In this document: piece by piece, positions 44,729 to 54,143 of the stretch
How positions within the stretch are numbered: the first letter of the stretch is position 1
How the letters are laid out: each line of letters starts with the position of its first letter
Origin: Natronococcus occultus SP4
GTDB lineage: Archaea; Halobacteriota; Halobacteria; Halobacteriales; Natrialbaceae
DNA: 64,000 bases
NCBI RefSeq assembly: GCF_000328685.1
Contig: NC_019974.1
Span: 2,595,001 to 2,659,000, forward strand
Reading direction: 5' to 3'
Notes under the pieces: model-generated
Database searches by the model: none
What the model saw: only the letters and a program-made list of their open reading frames with translations
Told to the model about the DNA's origin: nothing
Made by a program: the position numbers and the translations under genes

Positions 44729-45116
44729 TACGACCTTTCTCATCCACTACTGGGGCGGTGTCGATGCGGTAGCGGACTACCTCGAGTCGAACGACGAGTC
44801 GGAGTTCGTGACGACCGCGCTCAACATCAAGGAGATCGCCGTTGGACGGGAACTGCAGGGCGAACTGGATCCTCACGAGATTCGCTCGACGTTCGACTGG
44901 GTGACGATACTCCCGTTCACCGCCGAACACGCGTTCGTCGCCGGGGAGCTCGAAGCCGCACTTCGTCGGGACGATGCGTTCGATCAAGACAAGATCAACT
45001 CGCTCGCGGGAGACCTCCTCATCGCCAGCGTCGCGACGGAGCGAAACGCAACCGTCGTGACACGAAATCGAGCCGACTTCGAACTGTTCGATGGCGTTTC
45101 CGTCGAGACGTACTGA
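44715..45116 (+). CDS. vapC: VapC-type PIN-domain toxin
   Basis: 133 residues, PIN-domain endoribonuclease. Acidic active-site residues: Asp in LLDTTFLIHY (~5), Glu in NIKEIAVG (~42), Asp in AGDLLIASVA (~99) and Asp in RADFELF. Toxins of this type cleave tRNA or rRNA and are neutralised by the upstream VapB. The ATG lies within the end of vapB. Confidence 0.88.
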   Translation: MKLLDTTFLIHYWGGVDAVADYLESNDESEFVTTALNIKEIAVGRELQGELDPHEIRSTFDWVTILPFTAEHAFVAGELEAALRRDDAFDQDKINSLAGDLLIASVATERNATVVTRNRADFELFDGVSVETY

Positions 45117-45167
45117 TCGGTGCGCTGCCGAGACTCGAACGAGCCGCTTGCGAGGACGCCGCCTCAC

Positions 45168-46172
45168 TCACACCGGCTTCGGTGCCAGTGCGTCCATCGT
45201 CGCCTCGATCTCGCTCTCCTCGGCGCCCCGCGGGAAGCTGACCGCGACGGCGTCGATCCCGTCGACGTCCTCGAACCGCGCGAGTCGTTCGCGGGCAGTT
45301 TCGGGATCGCCGACGGCACAGAGGTCGTCGAGCAACTCGTCGGAAACGTCCTCGAGCGCGCGTTCCCGGTCGCCGTCCTGCCAGGCGTCGTGGATCGTCC
45401 CGGCCGCGTCGTACCCCTGCCGTTCGAGGGCATCCCGGTAGAAGGTGCCCATCCCGCCGACGTAGAACGCGACGTGCTGGCGGGCGAGCTCGCGGGCGCG
45501 CTCGGCGTCCGGGAGCGCACAGCAGGTGACACCGACGGTGACCGCGACGTCCTCGTGGTCGCGCTCGCCCAGTTCGGCGCCCCGCTCGAGGTCCGCGAGC
45601 CGATCCCGAACGCCGTCGGGGGTGAGCATGATCGCGTGCCAGCCGTCGGCGAACCGCCCCGCGAGCTCGACGGCCTTCGGCCCCATCCCGGTTACCTCGA
45701 CGGGCGGGGCGGGGTCGGGCGCCTCGCAGCGGAGCCGAAACCCCGACAGCGAGAACTCGTCGCCGTCGTAGTCGACGGACTCGCCCGACAGCACTTGCCG
45801 GACGATATCGACGGTCTCGCGGGTGCGCCGGAGCGGGTTCCCGTACTCGAGGCCGTGCCAGTTCTCGATCACGACGGGACCGCTCGGGCCGATCCCGAGT
45901 CGAAACCGACCGTCGCTGGCCTCCTGGAGGGTCGCCGCGGTCTGGCCCAGCAGGGCGGGCGACCGGGAGTAGGCGTTGACGATGCTAGTGCCGAGATCGA
46001 CCGCCTCTGTTCGCTCGGCGATCGTCGAAAGCACCGTCACCGCGTCCCGACCCCACGTCTCGGGCAGCCAGACGCAGTCGTACCCGCCGTCCTCGGCCCG
46101 TCGGGCGTAGTCGGCCAGCGAGTCGACGCTCGGCTGGGCCGCGACGGGCAGGTGGACGTCTCGGTCGGTCAT
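45168..46172 (-). CDS. LLM-class F420-dependent oxidoreductase
   Basis: 334 residues, luciferase-like monooxygenase fold: the N-terminus YARRAEDGGYDCVWLPETW, GRFRLGIGPSGPVV, and ADGWHAIM near the middle. Family members use coenzyme F420 or FMN; haloarchaea make F420. The substrate is unknown, but it overlaps the SDR gene by 4 bases (ATGA) and lies in an acyl-CoA gene region, suggesting a role in lipid or aromatic catabolism. Start ATG at 46172. Confidence 0.85.
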   Translation of the reverse strand: MTDRDVHLPVAAQPSVDSLADYARRAEDGGYDCVWLPETWGRDAVTVLSTIAERTEAVDLGTSIVNAYSRSPALLGQTAATLQEASDGRFRLGIGPSGPVVIENWHGLEYGNPLRRTRETVDIVRQVLSGESVDYDGDEFSLSGFRLRCEAPDPAPPVEVTGMGPKAVELAGRFADGWHAIMLTPDGVRDRLADLERGAELGERDHEDVAVTVGVTCCALPDAERARELARQHVAFYVGGMGTFYRDALERQGYDAAGTIHDAWQDGDRERALEDVSDELLDDLCAVGDPETARERLARFEDVDGIDAVAVSFPRGAEESEIEATMDALAPKPV

Positions 46173-46945
46173 ATGTCGGGCGACTCCTCGATGCGCGGAA
46201 CTCCCTGTGCGGTGATCGTCTCGCCGACGATGTACGAGGAGGCGGGGCTCGCGAGGAACTGCGCGAGGTCGGCGATCTCGTCGACGGTCCCCATCCGGCG
46301 CTCGACCTCGGTGCGGTCGACCTCGTCGGCCGAGATTCCCATCTGATTCTCGACGCCTTTCGTCGCGACGAAGCCGGGCGCGATGCAGTTGACCCGCACC
46401 CCTTCCGAGGCCCACTCGTAGGACAGCGTCGTCGTCAGGTTCACGACCGCGGCCTTCGCGGCGCCGTAGTGGCTCATATACGGCGAGCCCGTCTCGCCCG
46501 CGACGCTTGCCAGGTTGATCACGATCCCGCCGCCCGCTTTGAGGTGGTCGGCGGCGGCCTGCGTGCAGTGGTAGGTGCCGTGGACGTTGATGTCGACGAT
46601 CGTCTTCCAGCCGTTCTCCGAGATGTCGTCGAAGTTCGCCATGAACGAGGCGCCCGCGTTGTTGACGAGGACGTCGAGCCCGCCGAACTCCTCGACGGTC
46701 GCCTCGACCAGCGCGTCGACGGCCTCGCGGTCGGTGACGTCACACTCGACGGGCAGGGCCGATCCGGGGCGGTCGCTCGCCGCGATCTCCTCGGCGACGG
46801 GATCGACGTTCTCCTGCTCACGCGAACAGATCACCACGTCGACTCCGTCGTCGGCGAACCCCTTCGCGATCGCCGCGCCGATCCCGCTCGAGGCGCCCGT
46901 AACGATCGCGACGTCCCCGTCGACGCCGAACTGGTCCGTGCTCAT
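46169..46945 (-). CDS. Short-chain dehydrogenase/reductase
   Basis: 258 residues, classical SDR. Cofactor motif VTGASSGIGAAIAKG, NNAG in VLVNNAGASF, and catalytic YxxxK in MSHYGAAKAAVVN with the Ser in NLASVAG. A ketoacyl or hydroxyacyl reductase role is plausible but unproven. Its stop overlaps the LLM gene start. Upstream AT-rich sequence (TTATTAACAG, minus strand, ~47010) is shared with the divergent HAD gene. Confidence 0.88.
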   Translation of the reverse strand: MSTDQFGVDGDVAIVTGASSGIGAAIAKGFADDGVDVVICSREQENVDPVAEEIAASDRPGSALPVECDVTDREAVDALVEATVEEFGGLDVLVNNAGASFMANFDDISENGWKTIVDINVHGTYHCTQAAADHLKAGGGIVINLASVAGETGSPYMSHYGAAKAAVVNLTTTLSYEWASEGVRVNCIAPGFVATKGVENQMGISADEVDRTEVERRMGTVDEIADLAQFLASPASSYIVGETITAQGVPRIEESPDI

Positions 46946-47107
46946 CGACGACCACCCGCCGCAGAATCTATTACCATTGTTAGCTACAGTACTGGATATG
47001 CAGACACTGTTAATAAATATGGGTGCGGAACGCGGCGCGGGACGGCCGAACGTCAGGACCGACGACCCCGAACCACGAGGACGACCGCCCCGTCCTCGGG
47101 AGAACCG

Positions 47108-47812
47108 ATGACGGGGAGAGACCCCGGGAGCGATCGGGAGTGGGAGGCGGTGTTCTGGGACATCGGCGGGGTCATCCTCGATCTCGAGTCGGTTCGAACC
47201 GCCCACGCCGCCTTTATCGAGGAGTTGCTCGAGCGCCACGACGTCGACGCGATCCCCGAGGACGCCCTCGAGACCTGGCGCGCGACTGTCGGCGCCCACT
47301 TCCGCGAGCGAGAGGGGACGGAGTTCCGGGCGGCCCGCGAGGGGTACCACCGGGGCGTTGCGGCGGTCGTCGGCGAACCCGTCCCGCGCGAGGAGTGGCA
47401 GCCGCCGTTCCGGCGGGTCGCTCGGAAGACGATCGAGCCCGTTCCGGGGGCCGTCGAGGCGATCGAGGAGCTCGCCGACCGGGCGCTCCATGTCGGCGTG
47501 ATCAGCGACGTCGACGACGAGGAGGGGAAGTGGATGCTCGAGCGCTTCGGCGTCCGCGCGGCGTTCGACTCGATCACGACCTCCGAGGCGGTCGGGCGAA
47601 CGAAACCCGATCCCGCGATGTTCGAGACCGCCCTCGAGAAGGCGGGCGTCCCGGCCGAGCGGTCGCTGATGATCGGCGACCGCTACGACCACGACGTGAA
47701 AGGCGCCGACGATGCGGGACTTCATGGCGTCGCCTTCGGCGCCGAGGACGGCCCCGCGGTTGCCTACCGAATCGAATCGCCCCTCGAGGTCCTCGAGATC
47801 GTCGACGACTGA
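47108..47812 (+). CDS. HAD-family hydrolase
   Basis: 234 residues, HAD superfamily subfamily IA: the nucleophile motif is FWDIGGVILD (~residue 18), motif II GVISDVDD, motif III TKPDPAMFE and motif IV GDRYDHDVKGA. The second Asp of motif I is Gly, common in this subgroup. Substrate unknown. It is divergent from the SDR gene. Start ATG at 47108, 5' of which lies no clear TATA box. Confidence 0.85.
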   Translation: MTGRDPGSDREWEAVFWDIGGVILDLESVRTAHAAFIEELLERHDVDAIPEDALETWRATVGAHFREREGTEFRAAREGYHRGVAAVVGEPVPREEWQPPFRRVARKTIEPVPGAVEAIEELADRALHVGVISDVDDEEGKWMLERFGVRAAFDSITTSEAVGRTKPDPAMFETALEKAGVPAERSLMIGDRYDHDVKGADDAGLHGVAFGAEDGPAVAYRIESPLEVLEIVDD

Positions 47813-47923
47813 TCGAATCGGTCACCTCGCGACAGCGGATCCGCCCGTCGTCTGTGAACTCGTAGCGTCCGAAGACGTAAACGGGACGGAGAACGTCTGT
47901 AGGGCGTATATTCTGGCGTATTC

Positions 47924-47936
47924 AGGGCGAAGCCCT
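47924..47936. repeat. Short GC hairpin (AGGGC-GAA-GCCCT)
   Basis: A perfect 5-bp stem with GAA loop, in the 192-base gap between the HAD and GNAT genes. The preceding GCGTATATTC could be a TATA element, though it is about 95 bases from the GNAT start. The loop and stem style resembles the third hairpin of the leuD insertion, but the GAACG(A/C)GCGAG tail is not present. Confidence 0.4.
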
Positions 47937-48004
47937 ATCCGGGCGCCGAGCGGAGTACGATCCGTCTGTCGAACGGCCCGAGCGGTCGTCGACGAGCGAA
48001 CTGG

Positions 48005-49120
48005 ATGACCATGAAAACGACCGGACGCGGAACGTCCCGGGTGACGATTCGGCGGTTCGAGCGCGGCGACCGCGACGCGTTCCTCTCGCTGTACGAGACC
48101 GTCTTCGATCGGGATCGATCGACCGACTGGTTTCGCTGGAAGTACCGGGACAATCCCTACGCCGACCACGTCCCCATCGTCGTCGCCGAGGACGACGGCG
48201 ACCTCGTCGGCTGTCGGTCGCTGTTCGCCCAGGAGCTGCGCGGCGACGGCGCCGTGCGAACGGCGTTCCAGCCCTGCGATACGATGGTCCACCCCGACTA
48301 CCGCAGGCGCGGCCTCTTCGACCGGATGAACGAACGAACCGTCGAGCGGTACACCGACGGCGACCCCGCGTTTTTCTTCAACTTCCCGAACGAGGCCTCG
48401 ATCCGGGGCAACCGGAACCACGGCTGGCGCGAGATCGGGACGGTTCCGCTCTACTACCGGATTCAGGATCCCGTCGGCGTCCTCGGGCAGTGGCTCGACG
48501 GGACCGACGGGAACGCGACGGAGCGCCACGACGGGACGGGAGCGACGTCGCTGGCGCGTGCGGTCGCCGACGGCGTTCACCGGTCCGGCGACCGACTGCT
48601 CGCGCCTGACGTCGACCTCGAGATCGGACGGTACGAGTCGCCGCCCGCCGACGTCCTCGAGACGGTCTACCGACGGTCGATCCCCGAAGCGTTACACACG
48701 AACCGGACGGCGTCGTTCTACCGCTGGCGGCTCGCGAACCCGGACCACGAGTACGTCACCTACGTCGCGAAACGGGCCGGCGAGCCGGTCGCCGCGCTCG
48801 TCACCGCCGCGGTCGAGGACCGGCTGCGGATCGTCGAGACGCTCCCGCGAGCGATCGACTCCGAGCGGACGGCGCTCGAGCGCCTGCTCGCGGCGGTGCT
48901 CGTCGACGCAGGCGACCACCGCCTCGTCACCGCCTTCGGCGAGACGCTGCCGAGGCCGGCCCGGTACCGCTTTTACCCCGACACGCGACCACCCCTCTCG
49001 ACGGCGCTGCAGCCGTCGTCGCGGACGCTGCTCGCGCGCGATCTCGACGCCGGCGCCGCGGTCGAACACAGCTCGATCGCCGACTGGACGTTCTCGCGAC
49101 TCGACCTCGACACGACCTGA
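48005..49120 (+). CDS. GNAT-family N-acetyltransferase
   Basis: 371 residues. The N-terminal GNAT domain (~15-140) has the acetyl-CoA loop signature FQPCDTMVHPDYRRRGLFDRM (Q/RxxGxG-like RRRG). A long C-terminal domain (~180-371) follows, with a repeat of the GNAT-like pattern (FYRWRLANPDHEYV). Substrate unknown. Start ATG at 48005; the second ATG two codons later is possible. It is convergent with the acyl-CoA dehydrogenase, 3 bases apart. Confidence 0.8.
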   Translation: MTMKTTGRGTSRVTIRRFERGDRDAFLSLYETVFDRDRSTDWFRWKYRDNPYADHVPIVVAEDDGDLVGCRSLFAQELRGDGAVRTAFQPCDTMVHPDYRRRGLFDRMNERTVERYTDGDPAFFFNFPNEASIRGNRNHGWREIGTVPLYYRIQDPVGVLGQWLDGTDGNATERHDGTGATSLARAVADGVHRSGDRLLAPDVDLEIGRYESPPADVLETVYRRSIPEALHTNRTASFYRWRLANPDHEYVTYVAKRAGEPVAALVTAAVEDRLRIVETLPRAIDSERTALERLLAAVLVDAGDHRLVTAFGETLPRPARYRFYPDTRPPLSTALQPSSRTLLARDLDAGAAVEHSSIADWTFSRLDLDTT

Positions 49121-49123
49121 CGA

Positions 49124-50338
49124 TCAGCTCCGGAACCGGGTCACGGGATCGAGCTCGCTCTCGTCGACGTCCTCGAAGGCGTCGCGGGCGATCACCCGCT
49201 TGTGGACCTCGTCGGCGCCGTCGACGAGACGGAAGGCGCGGACGTTCTCGTAGAAGTCCGCCAGCGGCAGGTCCTTGCCGATCCCGTTGGCGCCACAGCA
49301 CTGGATCGAGCGGTCGACGGCGTCCTGCACGACGTCAGCCGTGAATACCTTCGCCATCGAGACCGGGACGCGGGCCTCCCGCCCCGCACTGATCTCGCGG
49401 GCCGCGTGCCGAACCATCGTCCTGGCGGCGTGGAGCCGCGTCTCGGCGTCGGCGATCCCGTAACGCAGGCTCTGTTTCTCCGACAGACTGGTGCCAAACC
49501 CCTTGCGCTCGCTCGTGTACGCCTTCGCGACCTCGAGGGAGCGCTGGGCCATCCCCGAGAAGCGCATGCAGTGGGTGAGCCGCGCGGGGCCGAGCCGTTT
49601 CTGGGCGATGGCGAAGCCGGCGTTTTCCTCGCCCAGCAGGTTCTCCTCGGGAACCCGCACGCCGTCGTAGACGATCTCGGCGTGACTCGTCCCCGTCACC
49701 TCGCCGCCGACGTGGGGGATGTCCCGCTGGTATTCGACGCCGTCGGCGTCGCTTGGCACGAGGAAGATCGAACACCCCTCGTAGGGGTGAGCGTCCTGAT
49801 CGGTGCGGGCCATCACCAGCAGGACGTCGGCCTCGCTACCCTGGGTGGTCCACCACTTGTGGCCGTCGATCACCCACTCGTCGCCCTCCTTCCGGGCCGT
49901 GGTCTCGATCATTTTCGGATCCGACCCGCCACCCTGCATCGGCTCGGTCATCGAGAACCCGGAGTGGATCTCGGCCTCGACCAGCGGCTCGAGCCACCGA
50001 TCTTTCTGCTCGTCGGTGCCCGCCATCTCTAAGGTGTGCATGTTCCCCTCGTCGGGCGCGTCGACCCGCAGCGCCAGCGGGCCGAGCAGGCTGCGGCCTG
50101 CCTCCTCGAACGCGGGCAACACGTCCCGGAACTCGAGCCCGAGCCCGCCGTACTCCTCGCTGACCTGCGGGGCGTACAGGTCACGCTCGCGTGCCGTCTC
50201 GCGCAGTTGCTCGACCGTCTCCTCCGAGACGGGACCCTCGCCGAGGACCTCCCGCTCGGCGGGGATCACGTCCTCGTCGACGAACTCCCGAACGTCCGCG
50301 GCCAGCTCGCGCGCCCGATCGCTGTCGTGATACTCCAT
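49124..50338 (-). CDS. Acyl-CoA dehydrogenase
   Basis: 404 residues. It has the FAD-binding and catalytic segments: FSMTEPMQGGGSDPKMIETTA, GHKWWTTQGSEADVLLVMAR, and the C-terminal IQCCGANGIGKDLPLADFYENVRAFRLVDG block. Acyl-CoA dehydrogenases introduce the alpha-beta double bond in beta-oxidation. Its start is divergent from the acyl-CoA phosphotransferase-like gene by 160 bases. It belongs to an acyl-CoA catabolic cluster. Confidence 0.93.
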   Translation of the reverse strand: MEYHDSDRARELAADVREFVDEDVIPAEREVLGEGPVSEETVEQLRETARERDLYAPQVSEEYGGLGLEFRDVLPAFEEAGRSLLGPLALRVDAPDEGNMHTLEMAGTDEQKDRWLEPLVEAEIHSGFSMTEPMQGGGSDPKMIETTARKEGDEWVIDGHKWWTTQGSEADVLLVMARTDQDAHPYEGCSIFLVPSDADGVEYQRDIPHVGGEVTGTSHAEIVYDGVRVPEENLLGEENAGFAIAQKRLGPARLTHCMRFSGMAQRSLEVAKAYTSERKGFGTSLSEKQSLRYGIADAETRLHAARTMVRHAAREISAGREARVPVSMAKVFTADVVQDAVDRSIQCCGANGIGKDLPLADFYENVRAFRLVDGADEVHKRVIARDAFEDVDESELDPVTRFRS

Positions 50339-50498
50339 ACCAGTATATAAACGAACATTGTAAGATAAACGTTCCGTCGTAACTGTTTTCGTTAATCAGA
50401 ACGGGAGTAGTACCGTACGCGACCATGCTTCAGGCAGCCGTCCCCTCGACGCAGTCGACGAACCGAAGCGCCCCGATCGAACGACAGGGTGGCGACCC

Positions 50499-51611
50499 AT
50501 GACCGACTCCTACTCCGACCGACTGGTCGACGAGGACGCCCTGGCGACCTACCTCGAGGACCGGCTGGGCCCGGTCGAGCGCTACGCGGTCGAGCGCCAC
50601 ACGGAGGGCCACTCCAACGAGACGCTGTTTCTCACCTGGGGCGACCGCGAGCTGGTGATCAGGCGACCGCCGCCCGGTGAGACGGCCGACACGGCCCACG
50701 ACGTGCTCCGGGAGCACCGCGTGACGAAGGCGCTGGTCGACACCGACGTCCCGGTTCCCGAGCCCGTGCTCGCCTGCGAGGACCACGACGTCCTCGGCAG
50801 CGACTTCTACGTGATGGAGCGACTCGCGGGCGACGTCCTCCGGGACGAGGAACCCGACCGCTTCGCCGACCCCGGCTCGCGAGAGCGGATCGGTGAGGAG
50901 CTCGTGGACACGTTGGCGGCGATCCACGAGGTCGACTACGAGGCGGTCGGCCTCGGGGAGTTCGGTTACCCGCCGGGGTACACCGAGCGCCAGGTCGATC
51001 GCTGGGGCCAGCAGCTGATGTGGGCGTTCGAGACCACGGTCGAGGAACGGGAGGTGCCGGACCTCTACGAGGTCGGCGCGTGGCTCCAGGAGAACGTCCC
51101 GGAGGAACACCCCCACGCGCTCGTTCACGGCGACTACAAGCTCGATAACGTAATATACGGGCCAGCGGGACGCAACGCGTCCCGGAACGAGCGAGCGGAC
51201 GACGCCCGCGAGCCCGAATCACTCCCGGAGCTCGTCGGCGTCTTCGACTGGGAGATGGCCACGCTGGGCGACCCCCGGGCCGACCTGGGCTGGATGCTGT
51301 CCTACTGGCGCGACCCCAAGGACCCCGACCCGGCCGTCCCGGAGCTGACGGCGACGTTCATGGAGCGCGAGGGGTATCCGAGCCGGCTCGAGCTAGTCGA
51401 GCGCTGGGAGAAACGGACCGGACTCGAGTTCGAGCACGAGCGGTTCTACCGCACGCTCGCGGTGTACAAGCTCGCCGCGCTCGGCGAGATGTTCTTCCGG
51501 CGCTACCTCGAGGGTAACAGCGACGACCCGATGTACCCGAAGATGGAGGAACGGGTGCCCGCGCTGGCCGCGCGTGCGGTGCGGATCATCGATGGGGAGG
51601 AACCGCTCTGA
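50499..51611 (+). CDS. ACAD10/11-like phosphotransferase with a palindromic insertion
   Basis: 370 residues, aminoglycoside-phosphotransferase fold: nucleotide-binding GHSNETLFLTWGDRELVIRRPP, catalytic VHGDYKLDNVIY (~residue 210) and metal site VFDWEMATLGDP (~250). Homologues fused or adjacent to acyl-CoA dehydrogenases (ACAD10/11) phosphorylate 4-hydroxyacyl-CoA. Between the two active-site loops is a stretch (GRNASRNERADDAREPE) encoded by a DNA hairpin element also seen in trm5 and leuD. Its stop overlaps the start of the MaoC gene (TGATG). Confidence 0.85.
   Translation: MTDSYSDRLVDEDALATYLEDRLGPVERYAVERHTEGHSNETLFLTWGDRELVIRRPPPGETADTAHDVLREHRVTKALVDTDVPVPEPVLACEDHDVLGSDFYVMERLAGDVLRDEEPDRFADPGSRERIGEELVDTLAAIHEVDYEAVGLGEFGYPPGYTERQVDRWGQQLMWAFETTVEEREVPDLYEVGAWLQENVPEEHPHALVHGDYKLDNVIYGPAGRNASRNERADDAREPESLPELVGVFDWEMATLGDPRADLGWMLSYWRDPKDPDPAVPELTATFMEREGYPSRLELVERWEKRTGLEFEHERFYRTLAVYKLAALGEMFFRRYLEGNSDDPMYPKMEERVPALAARAVRIIDGEEPL
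51166..51195 (+). repeat. Palindromic insertion element copy 3 (inside the phosphotransferase gene)
   Basis: Coding-strand hairpin CGGGACGC-AAC-GCGTCCCG (8-bp stem, loop AAC), followed immediately by GAACGAGCGAG. The loop AAC and 8-bp stem match the second hairpin in leuD; the tail matches copies 1 and 2. It is translated in a different frame from those copies. Confidence 0.75.
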
Positions 51612-52063
51612 TGCGATACTTCGAGGACGTCGAGGTCGGCGAGATCCGCGAGTTCGGCGAGTACGAGGTGACCGAGGACGAGATCGTCGAGTTCGCCGAG
51701 CAGTACGATCCCCAGCCGTTCCACGTCGACCCCGAGGCCGCGGCCGGCAGCATGTTCGGCGAGCTGGTCGCCTCGGGCTGGCACACCGCCGCGATGTCGA
51801 TGCGGCTGCTCGTCGAGGGGCCCGACGGCGAGGACGATCGGGCCGCGATGGGATCGCCCGGCGTCGAGGAGCTGCGCTGGCACCAGCCAGTCACGCCCGG
51901 CGACACGCTCTCCGTACGGACGGAAGTTCTGGAGAAGCGGGCCTCGGAGAGCCGTTCGGATCGCGGCTACGTGACGAGTCGCCTCGAGACCCACAACGGG
52001 GACGGCGAGCTCGTCATGAGCTGGGTCGCGGACACGATCTACCGGCGGCGCGACGGCGAGTAG
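51611..52063 (+). CDS. MaoC-like (R)-hydratase
   Basis: 150 residues, hot-dog fold. The MaoC/R-hydratase motif is DPQPFHVDPEAAAGSMFGELVASGWHTAAM, with the Asp-His catalytic pair. It hydrates enoyl-CoA. Its ATG overlaps the preceding gene's stop (TGATG), so the two are coupled. A second MaoC gene follows at 54144. Confidence 0.9.
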   Translation: MRYFEDVEVGEIREFGEYEVTEDEIVEFAEQYDPQPFHVDPEAAAGSMFGELVASGWHTAAMSMRLLVEGPDGEDDRAAMGSPGVEELRWHQPVTPGDTLSVRTEVLEKRASESRSDRGYVTSRLETHNGDGELVMSWVADTIYRRRDGE

Positions 52064-52180
52064 TTAGCGCCGTACGCGACCGAAACATTTCAGCGTAGTT
52101 CGTACACTACTACCTTTCCTCAGTTAACAGTGGTAACTTCGTTCGGTGGAGTTAAGACCGCCCCGGCCGACCACACGTTC

Positions 52181-54142
52181 ATGCCAGACGATACCATCGA
52201 CCGCGTCGCCGTCCTCGGCGCGGGAAACATGGGTCACGGAATCGCCGAAGTAGCCGCGATGGCGGGGTACAACGTCGTGCTCCGGGATATCGAGCCCGAG
52301 TACGTCGCGGACGGCTACGAGTCGATTCGCTGGAGCCTCGAGAAGCTCGCGGAGAGAGATCGCCTCGACGAGCCCGCCGACGCGGTCCTCGAGCGGATCG
52401 AGACGACGACGGATCTCGCCGACGCCGTCGCCGACGCGGAGCTCGTGATCGAGGCCGCCCCGGAGAACCTCGAGCTGAAACGCGAGCTCTTCGCCGACCT
52501 CGAGCGGTTCGCCGACGAGGACGCCCTGCTGGCGACGAACACCTCGAGCCTGCCGATCACCGACGTCGCCGCGGCCGTCGACTCGCCCGAACGCGTGCTG
52601 GGGCTGCACTTCTTCAACCCGCCGGTGAAGATGGATCTCGTCGAGGTGATCTACGGGGCGGAGACGAGCGACGAGGTCGCCGAGGCCGGCCACGACTGGG
52701 TCGAATCGATCGGCAAGACGCCGATCTACGTTCGCAAGGACGTCCGCGGCTTCGTCGTCAACACCATCGTCGGTCCGTTCGTCGGCGAACCCGCGTGGAT
52801 GGTCTCCGAGGGCGACGCCGAGATCCGACAGGCCGACGCGGCGATGGTCCACGAGCGGGGGTATCCGATGGGGCCGTTCGAGCTCGCCGACCTGACGGGG
52901 ATCGATGTCGGCTACCACGTCCGCAAGGAGGCCGGCGACGACGTTCCGCCGGTGATGGCCGAGAAGGTCGAAGCCGAGGAGCTCGGCAAGAAAACCGGGA
53001 CGGGGTTCTACGACTACGAGGACGGTGCCGGTCCCGACTACGAACCCGACCAGGGGGAGGGGTTCGACACGCTGCAGGTCGAAGCCCGCATGATCAACCG
53101 CGCGGCCTCCCTGGTCGGCGAGGACGTCGCGACCCCCGAGGCGATCGACACCGGGGTCCGCCTCGGGCTTGGGTTCCCCGAGGGGATCTGCCGTCGCGGC
53201 GATCGGCTCGGCCTCGATCGCGTCCTCCAGAAGCTCGAGACCGAACTCGAGGCGACCGGCGACGACCGGTTCGAACCCCACCCCTACCTGCGCGAACTCG
53301 TCACCGAGAGGAAGACGGGCGAGGACGCCGGCGCGGGCTTTCACGAGTACGGCGACGGCGGGGACGACGGCCTCGACTCCTACCGCTACCTGAACGCCGC
53401 GATCGAGGACGGCGTCCTCGAGGTCGAGCTCGATCGGCCCGAGCGGATGAACGCCCTCTCGACGGCGCTGCTGGACGAGATCGACGACCTGTTCTCGACG
53501 GTCGGGACCGACGAGCTCCGGTGTGTGACGATCGAGGGAGCTGGCGATCGTGCCTTCAGCGCCGGGGCGGATATCGGCGGCTTCGACTCGCTCGAGCCGA
53601 CCGACGCGATGGACGTCACGCCCGCCTTCGAGACGGTCAACGAGTTCCCGCGACCCGTGATCGCGACGGTCGACGGCTACTGTCTCGGCGCGGGCCTCGA
53701 ACTCGCGCTGGCCTGTGACCTGCGGATCGCGACGAAGCGGTCCTCGTTCGGCGCCCCCGAGATCGGCCTCGGGCTGATTCCGGGCGGGGGCGGCACGCAG
53801 CGGCTCCTCCGCGTCCTCGGCGAGACGCGCGCGAAGGAGCTGGTCTTCCGGGGCAACCACATCGACGCCGAGCGGGCCGAAGCGTGGGGACTGGTCAACC
53901 GGGCCGTCGATCGCGAGGCGTTCGACGACCTCGTCGCGGCGTTCGTCGACGACCTGCGCGAGGGACCGCCGCTGGGCCTCGAGGTTGCCAAGAAGGTGCT
54001 GAACCGGGGCGAGGACGCGAGCCTCGAGGCGGCGCTGACCATGGAGAGCCAGGGTTTCGGCCTGCTGCTTGGCACCGAGGACGTCCGGGAGGGAACCGCG
54101 GCCTTCGCCGCGGACCGCGAGCCGGAGTTCGAGGGGCGGTGA
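52181..54142 (+). CDS. 3-hydroxyacyl-CoA dehydrogenase/enoyl-CoA hydratase fusion
   Basis: 653 residues. The N-terminal HADH (~1-390): NAD motif VLGAGNMGHGIAEVAAMAG, LLATNTSSLPIT, HFFNPPVKMDLVEVI. The C-terminal enoyl-CoA hydratase (~400-653): DRPERMNALSTAL, AFSAGADIGGF, ATVDGYCLGAGLELALACDLRIA and EIGLGLIPGGGGTQRL. The order is the reverse of bacterial FadB and is known from other archaea. It performs the hydration and second oxidation of beta-oxidation. ATG at 52181 gives MPDDTIDRV. Confidence 0.94.
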   Translation: MPDDTIDRVAVLGAGNMGHGIAEVAAMAGYNVVLRDIEPEYVADGYESIRWSLEKLAERDRLDEPADAVLERIETTTDLADAVADAELVIEAAPENLELKRELFADLERFADEDALLATNTSSLPITDVAAAVDSPERVLGLHFFNPPVKMDLVEVIYGAETSDEVAEAGHDWVESIGKTPIYVRKDVRGFVVNTIVGPFVGEPAWMVSEGDAEIRQADAAMVHERGYPMGPFELADLTGIDVGYHVRKEAGDDVPPVMAEKVEAEELGKKTGTGFYDYEDGAGPDYEPDQGEGFDTLQVEARMINRAASLVGEDVATPEAIDTGVRLGLGFPEGICRRGDRLGLDRVLQKLETELEATGDDRFEPHPYLRELVTERKTGEDAGAGFHEYGDGGDDGLDSYRYLNAAIEDGVLEVELDRPERMNALSTALLDEIDDLFSTVGTDELRCVTIEGAGDRAFSAGADIGGFDSLEPTDAMDVTPAFETVNEFPRPVIATVDGYCLGAGLELALACDLRIATKRSSFGAPEIGLGLIPGGGGTQRLLRVLGETRAKELVFRGNHIDAERAEAWGLVNRAVDREAFDDLVAAFVDDLREGPPLGLEVAKKVLNRGEDASLEAALTMESQGFGLLLGTEDVREGTAAFAADREPEFEGR

Positions 54143-54143
54143 G

